Made by a program: the position numbers and the translations under genes. The notes under the pieces were generated by a model. It was not told the origin of the DNA and made no database searches. It was given only the letters and a program-made list of their open reading frames with translations. A stretch of 64,000 bases of DNA from Pterobdella sp. o SKG-2022 (Eukaryota > Annelida > Clitellata > Hirudinida > Piscicolidae): assembly GCA_964035795.1 (NCBI GenBank), contig OZ038321.1:27939387-28003386 (forward strand), written 5' to 3'. Shown here in pieces: positions 26,814-38,800 of this stretch (positions are counted from its first letter, which is position 1; every line of letters starts with the position of its first letter).

Positions 26814-29800
26814 CTACAATTCATCTCTCTTGTGAATTTGTTCATGCCAGTCACTCTTCTTGAATGGTTTAGCCTCACCCATCATCAGATCTGCAGCCTT
26901 TTCAGCTACCATTATCACTGCCGCGTTTATGTCTCCTGCACATCATATTATTAAAACTATTGGTGATTTTGATGGAGAGGATGAATGAAAGGCACTACAT
27001 GAGAATAACCGATATAACTATGGTACAATGAATTGAACAGTGAGCAAGTCGACTGTGGGGTTGCGTCTAATTTTGTTTGACCTGCGTATTGACAGGTTTT
27101 GCAAGGTTCTTCTTTATGAACTAAACTCACCAACATTCTACACTTTTCCATCAAAAGTTTTCTGATCTTAAAAATAATTTTACACCCAAGAACGAAAATA
27201 AACCTGAAGGAAGCTGAGGGATGACTGATGCATCGACCACTCTCAATCCTTTTACGCCTCTCACCCTGTTAAACATGTGGTGTCAATGAGAATGTAAGAT
27301 ACGTACATAAATAGAAAAAACTTTATGCGGATAGATAGATATCAATATGCAAACTAATTGAGTTGAGAGTTCAAAACAATCCTCAAATGTGGATTTTTAT
27401 CGAAAAAATCACTAACAAATGTATGAAACTTTACGTAAAACTAACCTAAATCATTGAAAAATAACATGGTTATGGCAAATAGTATAAGAACAACCTGAGA
27501 GACGGGTCAACAACGGCACTGGGGTCAGCTGGAGAGCCCATCTTGCAGGTTCCCACGCCATGGTGCATGCTTATGGTGTTGTGGCGTATGAAACATAACC
27601 AGTAGTCTGTTGGTTTGTTGAGTGGGTGTGGAAATAATTCAGTTTGTTTTGTGTTTCTACTTCTGATTCCTACAAAAACGAAACTCCACACTTTGGCTTA
27701 AGACCGAAGAATGTTGAACGATGAAGAAAAAGAAAACTTATTATTGCCACCTGTTCTGGGCATGACATCAAAAGAAACCTACTTAGCACCCTAGTGTTTG
27801 ACTTGCTAGCTGATAGAACTGCTACCCTTTCAGGGTAAAAATCTAAACAACCCTTCTCTGTCCTCCAGTAATCCTTTTGGTTGACTAACTTTAGTTAAGA
27901 TAATTTTTTTGGAAAACCCCACACTGACTATTTTATCAGTCTGCTCTCATCAAGCTAGGCTCTTGAAACAAGTTCTTTATACGCAAAGAAAAAAATCCTA
28001 GAACCAACACTAGAAGCCTGGTGATGAAAATAAGGTACGTTTCTAACCTACACAGCAAAACATGGGGATAAAAAAACAACTTACTATTATTACGGTTGGC
28101 GATTGTTGTCTTTCTCTAGCGTTGTTAAAACCGTTCTCATAATTTTAAGAAATCATGAAATTAATAATAACCATCGGAGTCCTGGAGCAGGTGGCTGCAT
28201 TGTGGGTGAGTCCTGGGTGATGGACTCAAAGACAGGTCCTTCATTTCGGTTGTCCTTGTGAACCTCTGCGCCAGTCTTATTCCTTGTGTATGTAGGTGGT
28301 GAGTGTATAAATTAACGGTTGATTATTTTTATGAGAAAAAATTAATAAACTAGATAAAATTATAAGAATCAAAGTTGAATAAATAATAAATTTAGAAATA
28401 GAATATTTGAAAAATATTTTTCAAAAAATAAATTTACGATTTGAAAATTTTAATAAGAATGGCCATAATTATAATGATGATAATGACGCATCATAAGGAA
28501 CCTTGGAGTAATAGAGAGGCGTCAGAAGGATGTGAGAGGTATTGAGGGTTTATGATGGGGGTGGACTGAGGGTCGTGAGGGCCAAGTGAAATGGTGCCCA
28601 CTGAACGAGGGTGCAACAAAACAGGAAAAATGGCGAAACCTTCTTCGTTAAACATCTCTCCAAACAAAGCTGAAAACACCTGATGTTATTGTAATGATGA
28701 GTAGATGAGGATACATTTGGCATGGTCATTTCACTTGTTGAAATGTTTTGAAATATTGCAATGTATTTTTTCATAGAATATTGGCATTGTCAAGTAACTA
28801 GAATCAGCGCCTCGGTGATTTTTTGACAAGTAAACCATAGTAATACTATTACTATTTTATCCTGAGCCTCAACGTTTAATAACGTTAAAATTAGCATCAA
28901 AAGTTGGATGCCACATGTCAAACAAAAGATCTTGAATATTGATAAACTAGGCTCCCTGTCATAAAACCCAGTTTCTGACAAATACAGCAGTATAATCTTA
29001 TATTGTTGATAAATTATTTTTTTGAAAACCATCGACACATACATGAAAATTCTGCAAAGGTAATGTTGCGTCAACAATCCAACACCTTATTGTTGAGTTC
29101 CCAGCGGGTCCTGACTGCTTTGAGGCGCTCCTCAGACATGGCTGACCCTTGTATCGAAGTGTAGAGTAGGAGCTGCATGTTAGGCACACTATTGTTGCTT
29201 GCCAGGGTGCCTGAACCAGTTTTATTCTCGGCGTTAGAAGGGTCCTGCACCTCAGGCAGGTTAAAGAACCCTGTGGCTTCGTACCCCGATGAAGTTATCG
29301 GACCTGTGTGGTGGTGATGTGTTAACAACTAGAACAATATTTAAGCAAATAATTTGCATTGTGGCGACAACATTTAACGAAACAACTAGAAAACAACAAT
29401 TGGAGTTTAGTAAAGTTGCTTTAATAGGCAATTTTGAAGTTTCAATATTTTTTTTCTAAACTTTTGAAGTCACTTCAAAAATCATGGATTTCTAACTTAA
29501 ACCAAAATTCTAAGTTTTTTATTAAATCCATCATTTTTATAATAAGAATAAAAAATGTTATCATTATGAAAAAAATCAAAAATAACGATAATTTCAAATT
29601 ATATAGCGCCAAACAACAGACAGAAGTACAGAGTAACCTTTTCCAAAGATGAGATAGTCGAATAGCGCCCACAGAGACTTGCACTTCTTCTCACTACTTG
29701 ATATCCGTTTTTTCAATAGAAATTCCAAACCTTTTGACATACAAAATTCATAGCTTTATTATAAAAAAAACTCTATATGTAAATATGGACAAATTTTATA

Positions 29801-32224
29801 GATTTGATAGGACCATTGTAACTTATTGACCAGTTTTATTGAAATGACTAATGGAAAATTGAACAATAGAAATAATGCAAACCCAGGACTGAGATGTGAT
29901 CCTGTAAATTGGATCCCACTGGCAAGTCCACCACCACATCAATCTGCGCACCATTATCGCATGGATCATTTGAAGCCATACTATTGTCACTTAGAATTTA
30001 TTACTGTATAAGTAATATGAATATTATTAGTACTATTATTATTGAATTTCAACGCGATTATAACCATCATCCAAACCTTATGTTTTTCCAAAGCCCTCCT
30101 GGGACCAATGCCAGAGAGCATGAGAATGTGTGGTGACATGACAACTCCTGCACTCAACACCACCTCATTTCTGCTCTTCACCACCCTCACAGTGTCCTTC
30201 CACCACAACTCCACACCCACCACCTCCTTGCCTTTCGTTATTACCTGGTGGTTGCATTGCTGGTGTGGTGAAGATTTTTAATTGGCTGATTCTTGAAAGG
30301 CATTATCGATTTTCATGAAATTATGTTTTCCATTAACTAATTTATATAGATCATTATTTAATAAACTTCACAAAAAACATTACTAAGTTTTTATTATTTA
30401 TTAATAGCAAACAAGCTGCAAAGAATTGCATTGAAAAAGACAAAACCACCTTCTTCACACGGGCCCTGGTGACCACATGAAGGTTGGATCTAGTCATGGA
30501 GGGGTACAGAAAGGCATGTAAAACTCCCTCCCTTTTGCCCCAGTTCGATGTCCCCTGCACCAGACCCACTCCTGCAAATTAATATGGTGATTGGTCGATT
30601 AATTTATAAACCGATTGATGAATAAATAAATCAAAAGAAAAAATAATTTATTTAGTAACCTTGAAGATTATTGTAGAAAAATTTTAATTTATTTTGAGAT
30701 AATAACTTTTGAAAATTTCACGCCAATTTTATAAGCTTTTTGATAAATTAATTAAAACAGCAAAAAAAGCCATAATTTTTATAAATTTAGTCATTTTGGA
30801 AAACTTTCTAACGTTTTATGAAAGGTTTGATATGAAGTTGAGCATTTTGTTGTCTCGCTAAATGTATTTAAAATTCCTATAATAAACGCAAAATTTTTCA
30901 AAATTTATCTAGTAAAAAATAATATTATTAATATTGTATCACACAAAACCACGTCAACGCGAACTGACCTAATTGATTTGGACCATTCACATCAACTCTT
31001 TCATAACCCAGTTCCCTGCCAGCCAATACAAACTTCTCAGCAAGTGCTGTGAAAGCCATGTCTGATACTGACAATGGACCTTCGTTGCCATGGTGTTCTA
31101 GTGGTTGTTTTGAGATCATTTGTTGAGTATTGTTGTGTGTTGTTGTTTTTGAATGTTATTGGTGAGATTTTTTAATGTTGATGTAGTGATTTGAGTGGTG
31201 GTGTGAGTTGTTGATTTAGATATAGATTTTGGATATGCAGATAATGTAAGGTTGAAAAGGTTTAATGATATATCCATATTTATTATGTTGTACAATGAAG
31301 AGCAAACCTGAGTGTTTATAGAAGGAGTTTTTGTTGTTTTCTGTTTTGAGAAAGTAAGGAAATACAGCATCCCAGTTCCATCCTTCACAACCATTTACTG
31401 CCCAATTGTCATAGTCTCTACTGTTTCCTAATAATTTAATGAGTATTATGAAGTTTTGCATGTTTATTTTTGTATTGCTGATCAATCAATCAAATCCTTT
31501 TTATAGCCCGTTTTCCTTTACCAAGAGTTGGGCTGAATTATCAATAAATTAACTTTCAAGAAAAATAAAGTTATGAAAATGCAATTATACAATTTTACTA
31601 CTACTTAAATTTTTCAGGATATAAAAATCAATGCAAAATAAATAATTACCTCTAATGTAAGTCATATAATTGATACTGTCTGTTCCTCCCAGCATTCTAC
31701 CTCGAGGCCACACTGCTTGCTATGAGTCAATTAAACAATAATCATAAAAAATTGAAAAAATGAGTGTTAAACGAACTCAACCTTGTTGTTAAAACTCTGA
31801 CAAGCATGTAACTGAGGTTGTGTTTTGAAATCCCAGTCGAGGTAAGTTCTTTGATGTTCTGCAGCCATGGCAGGCATATCTAGTGTGTCTTTTGTGTGTT
31901 CTTCGCCTCCTTGTTCTATGAGCAAAATCTTTTTAGATGAATCTTCACTTAAGCGTGCCGCTAAAACACTACCAGCAGTTCCTGCCCCAACTTTTCAATC
32001 AAATTTTGATTTTTTAAAAAAAAGAAAAATTTTTCATAAAATAACTCCAAAAATTTTTGAATCAGGTAGAAAGTACAAAAGTAAAGAAAACATAAAATAC
32101 CAATAATATAATCGTAGGAGTAGAGAATATCATTTTTCACGAGAGATTTATAAGGAATGCTTTGCCAAATAATTGAAAAAATTGCAAATAATATTGTAAT
32201 TAATAATAGCAGATGAGCAAACAT
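26814..32224 (-). CDS. GMC-family FAD oxidoreductase with C-terminal RDEL (622 aa)
   Basis: Glucose-methanol-choline oxidoreductase, a flavoprotein that oxidises alcohols. Fourteen minus-strand exons join in frame: 32224-32101, 31990-31782, 31719-31650, 31427-31308, 31097-30969, 30571-30450, 30244-30077, 29943-29883, 29303-29086, 28679-28502, 28282-28172, 27669-27495, 27265-27204, 26935-26814. An N-terminal hydrophobic segment (MFAHLLLLITILFAIFSIIW) precedes the FAD motif YDYIIVGAGTAGSVLAARL at residues 37-55. GMC signatures follow: WPRGRMLGGTDSINYMTYIRG, EVVLSAGVVMSPHILMLSGI, DLPVGSNLQDH and HHGVGTCKMGSPADPSAVVD, then the C-terminal LRVVDASVIPQLPSGDINAA. The usual HPVGTCKMG catalytic box has Gly for Pro. 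The protein ends KRDEL, an ER-retrieval type tail. Start is the ATG at 32224; the TTG two codons earlier is not needed. It is divergent from NUP85. Confidence 0.96.
31487..31545 (-). mobile_element. Short SINE-like 3' end (gcccaaccctt family)
   Basis: In intron 3 of the GMC gene. On the minus strand it reads gcccaactcttggtaaagga, then aaacgggctataaaaagg and a (ATTTGATTG)n tail. Two more copies lie at 39539 and 43870. Confidence 0.8.
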
Positions 32225-32822
32225 TTTCAATAAATCTCTGCTTTTTTGGAATTTAAATGTTTAAAAGTTAAAGTTTAAAAACAAAAAGCATTTTTTTAAA
32301 ATTTAACTAAGTTCAAACTTGATTCAAAATAAATATTTTTTTTTATTCAAATTAATTTGAAATGATATAATAAATTATATTACAATTATTTGAAGCTAAG
32401 TTTGTCTATGTGCAGAATTTTGAAAGTTTCTTTTTGAAAAGTTGCACTTTTTGAGACATATTATTATGTTCGAGCATAATTCTTTCAAACCATTGGTAAG
32501 ATATTCAGAAATTTTATATAAAAATGTTGTTTTAAATATTTTATGTGTATAAATTACTCAAAAGTAACCACAATTGTTTTTTTAGAGTGTTAATGCCGAC
32601 ACAAATTCAAATGTTCTTTTGAAAACCTTTTGGGGTTTATCTAACCAGCTTTATATAAACTCTATTTCCAAAGCTCGAGGTTCACAACATTTAAACTTCT
32701 TTGAAATCTTAATTTTTTTAAATATTTCTCATTTTCATTTTTTAACAAATCTATAGAAACAGAATATTTAATTATTTTGAAATACCATACTAACATAATA
32801 TGTTAGTATTTAAACTACTCAG
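32225..32822. promoter_or_regulatory. Divergent intergenic region between the GMC gene and NUP85
   Basis: About 600 bp of AT-rich DNA between divergently oriented genes. It must hold the GMC promoter and the unplaced 5' end of NUP85. No clear TATA box or other motif was identified. Confidence 0.4.
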
Positions 32823-35800
32823 GTGATGGTACTAAAACTTTGGATAAAAGTGATGCTGGTAAACATGAGACTTTCAAGGTAAAATGGAACATTGACATGC
32901 AGAGCAAAAATATGAGAGAACTGGTGTGCGAATCTAGATGTTAGAATTTATTGTTTTATAGTTCAATTCATTTCAATTGTTTTTTGTTATTCTTATTATG
33001 TTTTATAATTAATAGTCATTAAGATTTCTAGCATCTGCATTACTATTGTTATCATTAAACCAACAGTGATCTTCATGAAAGTGCAGCAGGTGTTTGCCAA
33101 TGAGAACAACAGTGATGTCATGAGCAAACAGATCTCTGACAAGTAAGTTATGAAATGTGCTTTGTATATAATTAAATTCTGCCACTAAGCTGAAGATCAA
33201 ATGCACTACTACTATTACTACCACTACTATTGTATATAATATATAAAAATCATTTAAATGTTTTGTCAAAATAAATTTGTTAACGTTTTTATTCATCATC
33301 ATCATCATCGTTTTACGTCATTTTTCCCTTTTCAAGAGGGGTTTGACAAAATTTTAAGTTTCCATAAATCTCTTTCAAAAGTCTGGCTCTCTTCTAGGCC
33401 AAGTATTTCTAAATTTTTTTCCATGCGTTTCTTTCAGGTTTTCTTTGGCCTACCGACTGGTTTATGTCTCTTGAGGTTCATATTGTACACCCTCAGTGTT
33501 AAGCTGTTCTTTGGCTTCCTCAATATATGGCCAAAACCACCTCAATCTTTGATTTCTTAGTCTGGTCTTTAGCTCTGGTATACCTCATATTTCCACCAAT
33601 TGATTACCTTGTTGCCCGCTAAACTTCATACCAACCAGTTGTCTCAGCATCTTATTTTCATTCCTTACCAGCTTTTTAACCAATTTATGGGTTAAAGCCC
33701 TTGTCTCACTCCCATATAATAAAACAGGTCTGATGCATGCATCGTTTTTATTATTATTGAAAATAGATTAAATATCTTCAAAAAATTACTTATAACTTTT
33801 TATATCAAAAAATTGAGAAAAATTGGTTTAAAACGATTCATTCAAATGAAACTTTTCAAAGTCTTTAGTTTTCTTAGTTTTCACATTTTATTCGACAAAA
33901 CCACTCATTTGACCTTAACATGAATCATTAGTTAAATTATCAGTATAGTACATTATTACAATACAGAGTTTTGATGATGAGTGGCCAATACAGATCTGCT
34001 ATGCAATCTTGTATCCAAACACTGCAGGCCAATAAACAAGGTCTGTTGTGTTATTATCGGTTATATTAACATCATTATTGGGGTCGTTTGTTCATTGTGT
34101 GCTATTATTATTATTATTATTATTATTTGTTTAACGTCTTTTGTCTCATAGCATGAGGATAGAGGGCTAGACTTGCTAGTTTTAGATTTGTGTCATCAAA
34201 ATCAATTAGTAGTTATTCCTCTGCATTTTATTTTAAAACATGTATAAATTCAGATTTCAAACCTTAATTGCCATTATAACTATCATTTTAATTAATCTAC
34301 CGTTATTAATATTCATGTCATTTTTTTTATTTTTGATATAAATAATTTTATTATTTTGATATCATTATCAAAACCATAGTCTGATGTTCATCATCATACA
34401 CCAACTCAGAAACACCACATGAACTGGAGCAGATGGAAATGGCGGAGATGGTGCTCAGTCTGTGTGAATTGCTCTTCTTCCAACCCCAAAATGGTATTGC
34501 TTTATTTTAATATTATTAACAGTGTTTGCTGTTTTGAACAAACTCAAAGATTTTAGTACAGTTAGTATAAACAAAACAACATTGACATGATTTAGTTATT
34601 CAGTCACTATTGCAGTATAATAGTCTAAATTGAATTTAAAGGTCAACAAACACAAAGTGTTTATTTTTTAAAAATGAAGCTTTTTGTAAGACTAGCTTAC
34701 ATTATCAGCTGATTTTTAAAATATATATTTTGTGTTTGTCGACCTCAAAATTTAATGACTGTTGTTATTATTGATTTTTAAAGCAGAGGTTGGCTTAGTG
34801 TCAGAGTTCTTATCTTGGTGCAAGGAGAGGTTTGAAGACAAAGAGATGTATGATGAAGTGGTCAAAAGCCAACCTCCTCACAACCATTCTCAATTCTATC
34901 AGCTTGTTAGGCATTGTGTCATTGGATGGCTAGATAAAGTGTGCAGATAGATAATATTCATTGGTTTCTTGATGATGATATGGAATATATCAAAAAGCTT
35001 AGGGAAATTAAAAAATTCAAATATTCGTGTTTTTAATATTCACAATTTTGAGGTTAATTATTCACAAGATAGATAATAGATAATTAACCAGATGGATAGA
35101 GATATACCTCAAACACCATACCAGGTGACAACCCAAGTGATGTTGGGAGACATACAGACAGCATGTGATCTGTTGCAACTGCTTCCTCAGCCTCCTCAAG
35201 AACTCATCTTCCTCCTCAAAAACATGCCTCTATACCAACCTGTTTGTACACCTGTGACCATGTGCATTATATAAGTTCTCAAATGCCTTCATTATCTACT
35301 TAGCACCATTATACAACCACCATGAAAAAAGCGAGAGAAACTTTCAGAAAAGAAAAAAGATTCTAGCTGATAAAATGATTGATTTTTTCTCAGACCTTTG
35401 ACCAATTATATTATCGCATTGTCATTTATCTAAAGGATTCTCAAATCAACCTTCCAAATGTATACATGATCACTGGTTTATTTGGCAGGGGGTGGGATCG
35501 GAGTGGCAGTTGAAGAGGTCTCAATGGACAATGGTTTGTAAGCAGCATGTTGAAGATGCAGTCTTCGACCACCAGCCACCCCTTCTCAATATCTGCAAGG
35601 TACCAAATTTTTTTGTGTTTGTAGTGTGCGAGTTCACCATATCATGATAGAGTTTGATTTCTGTCACTTTTCAATTTTCTCGCTATATTAAACATGACTT
35701 GCAGATATAAAATGAATTGTTTGTAAATAAACAAAATTCATTTAGCTCCATTCTTATTTGGTTATTTGAAGTCATGAAACATGTGCTATAAAGTGGAAGC

Positions 35801-38800
35801 AAGGGCATGCTCCATTGAGCACTTTTTTGTTCCACAAATTTTTCCATGAATATACAAAATAAAGCGAAGATATCAAAACAAAAGGGATGAAGGAAAACCT
35901 TTGTCGTGGGCTTGGATTAGTTCTTAAAGATGGCTATGACAGGGTGAAATGGAGGGAGAGGGTTAGGTCAGGGAAAGAAGTCAGTGACCTCTTGTAAAAG
36001 GAAAAGATGCTGACTATAATGAAATGATGATGATGAAAATGATGAGTGTGGAGAATTATAAATCTAATTAAGTAGGGTTTCATGGTTCTAATTACATATT
36101 TATCTATCTATCTTCATATCAGCTCATTTATTGGTTTAGTACGAGTAGTAGTCGGCCCCTATAGCTCAGTAGTAGAGCATTGGACTAATCATCCAAAGTT
36201 ACCGGGTTCAATCTCGCCTGGGTCGACAATTATATACACAAGGAGTAGCGTCCTGTGAAATATCTGTTGAGCTAACGAAACCCGACTAGAAGTCGATCTA
36301 AAAAAAAAAGTAGTAGTAGTAGTGCATGCCATCTTCAGTTTGGTGATGTAAATTATTGATTTTTTATAGTCTTATATTTTTTTATTGTAGCTATGTATTC
36401 ATTAAATTAGCATCAAGATTTACAACTAGAGCATAAACCACACAGATGTTGAGTGGTGATGAGTCAAGTTTTTCAGAGAACCTGCATTATATGCCCTCTT
36501 GGTACTGCCATCTGGCTTCGAAAATATTTTACACCTCTCCTTTCAACTCCAAAAATCTTAGTCTCTATGCTAGGGTAAGTTTTTTTTTTATGTGTGTTTG
36601 TATGCTAGAGTATTGTTGTTATTAGTATTATCTTTAATATTGTACCTACGTAGTGAAAATCATTATCATCGTTTTATGTCCGTTTCCATGTTAGCATGGG
36701 TTAGACGCAAGATATTCAAATATATTAAAAAACGTTATATTGGTATTTATTATTATTATTAATAACTATTCATATTAGTATCATTTTATTATAGTCAGCA
36801 TCTTTCCCTTTTCCAAGAGGTCACTGACTTCTTTCCACCACATAACCCTTCCTCTCCATTTCCCCTTGTCATTATTATGATTAATTTGGCAAGTAGTGAA
36901 GATATTCAAAAAATAATTTTTTTCGAATAATTTTTGTTTTTATCTATATTGAAGAAACGTACACATATTCATACACACACACGCACACAAATGCATGCAT
37001 GCACAGAGGTGCCTGGAGGAGTATGGAGGAGGGAAGGTTGAAATGACGACATGGGATCAAATAATGTTATCACTCTTGCAACTCGATGTCAAACAGGCTA
37101 TTGCTATCTATTGGTCAGTTTTTTTGGTGTTGGTTTTAATTCATCTCATTATTGATGTTTTGTAATTGAAGTTAATCTGACCACTCAGTTTAGTGGGGAT
37201 AAAATCTGATTTTAAATTATTCCATTTAATCTGAATCTATATATCCATTTATTTATCTTTCTATCAATCCATCTGTTTATCTTTCTATCCATCCAACTAA
37301 TCGTCTTTCTATCTATATATATCTATCTACATTCATTTATTCATAACCCATCATACCTCCAGCAAAAGCTTCTCCAATTGGTGGTTGCCTTGTCACTTAA
37401 CTGATCTTTTGTACCACGCTGGCACCTTCCCTCTTCAGACTCTTGGGTGGGATTGCGTTACATTATATAAGGCAGATGGCATAGAAGCTGATAGTGTTTA
37501 TTCATGATTAGTTTATACAAATGGTTGTATAATACTAATAAATAATCATAATAACTATCAATATAATTTAATTCATTATTTTTATTGTTTTTTTTTGTTC
37601 AGATACGGTTCAGATCTCAGGGAATATTTGCTGCTTGATTATGCCTCCTCTCTTGTCTCACTTCCCAGGTTGCCAATATGCCTATGCCGTCTTATGGGAA
37701 TAATAATAATAATAAAATAAGTAAATAGTAATAAAATTTTACAATTCATAACCCAGTGCTCCGATGAGGGTGATAATATTAATAATGGTTTTTTATGACT
37801 TTTTGTTCTAAATCCCAAATTTTGGTAATACTGCATAGAACTTGCAAATAGAGGTACTTCTACAAAAGCTTCACATGCACAAAGAATAATTTTTAAGATT
37901 ATTCTTATTTTTCTTTAATAAAAACGTAGATCTCAAATAATAATATTAACAGCAATACAAATTATCGATCACACGCTGTTTAAAAATGATGACTAACCAA
38001 ATCTTAAAAATATATGAATCAACAAACATGCTATAAATAACTTTAAAATTGATCTATAAATAAGTTTATAATTGATCTGCAGTTTCTTGAACATCGCCTT
38101 AGACTATTTCAGTCAGTGTCCAGTGTATGGCAGGTATCATATATAATCTCACCATTTAACCCTCTTCAAAGCTTCACAATAATAAACTCCCCCATAAAAT
38201 AATGGATGCACCCAGATGGCACATGGAACAAGTGATAGAGAGAACACCTACTCCAACTGAGAACCATGCCAACAAGTTGATCTCGTTGTGTGTGAGGTAT
38301 GGACTCACCCAGTCAGGTTTCCTGTTGATGATTTTTTTTTATTAGTTATTATTATTACAATTATTATTGAAATTATCTTTTTTGTATTTTTTTTATTATT
38401 TTTTCAAGTGTTGATTTTATCATCACTAGTATAGTCATAATTGTCGATATTGTTTGAATGGATAGCAGTTTTACGTTCAAATCGCCATTCTAACCCACCA
38501 CAATGACCGCATGCAAACAGTGAAGGATATAGGCAGAAGGCAGGGTGTGGCCAGCATGAATGATGGCATGTTTGGTACATCTCTCAAGTGGTGTATTCTT
38601 ATCCAGGTGCATTTATTGTTTCATGTTGCTTGTTTCTTTACGATCTTAAGGCTCCGGGTTCAATTCCCGGTCAGAGACATAATGGGTTTTAGTTTTTATT
38701 TGAGGGTTTTTAAAACTGTCAGAGGTTGATTTTAGTTTTAATAAGAATTTTTTATATATTAAAAATACAAACACCAAAAGGTTTTTAATGCAACACTTGC

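Noticed and set aside
38216..38606. Alternative NUP85 exon 13/14 joins (donor at 38297, or acceptor after gatagcag)
   Set aside because: The first breaks phase; the second needs a different donor and inserts residues with no family match. The join 38316/38521 gives an ungapped family alignment.
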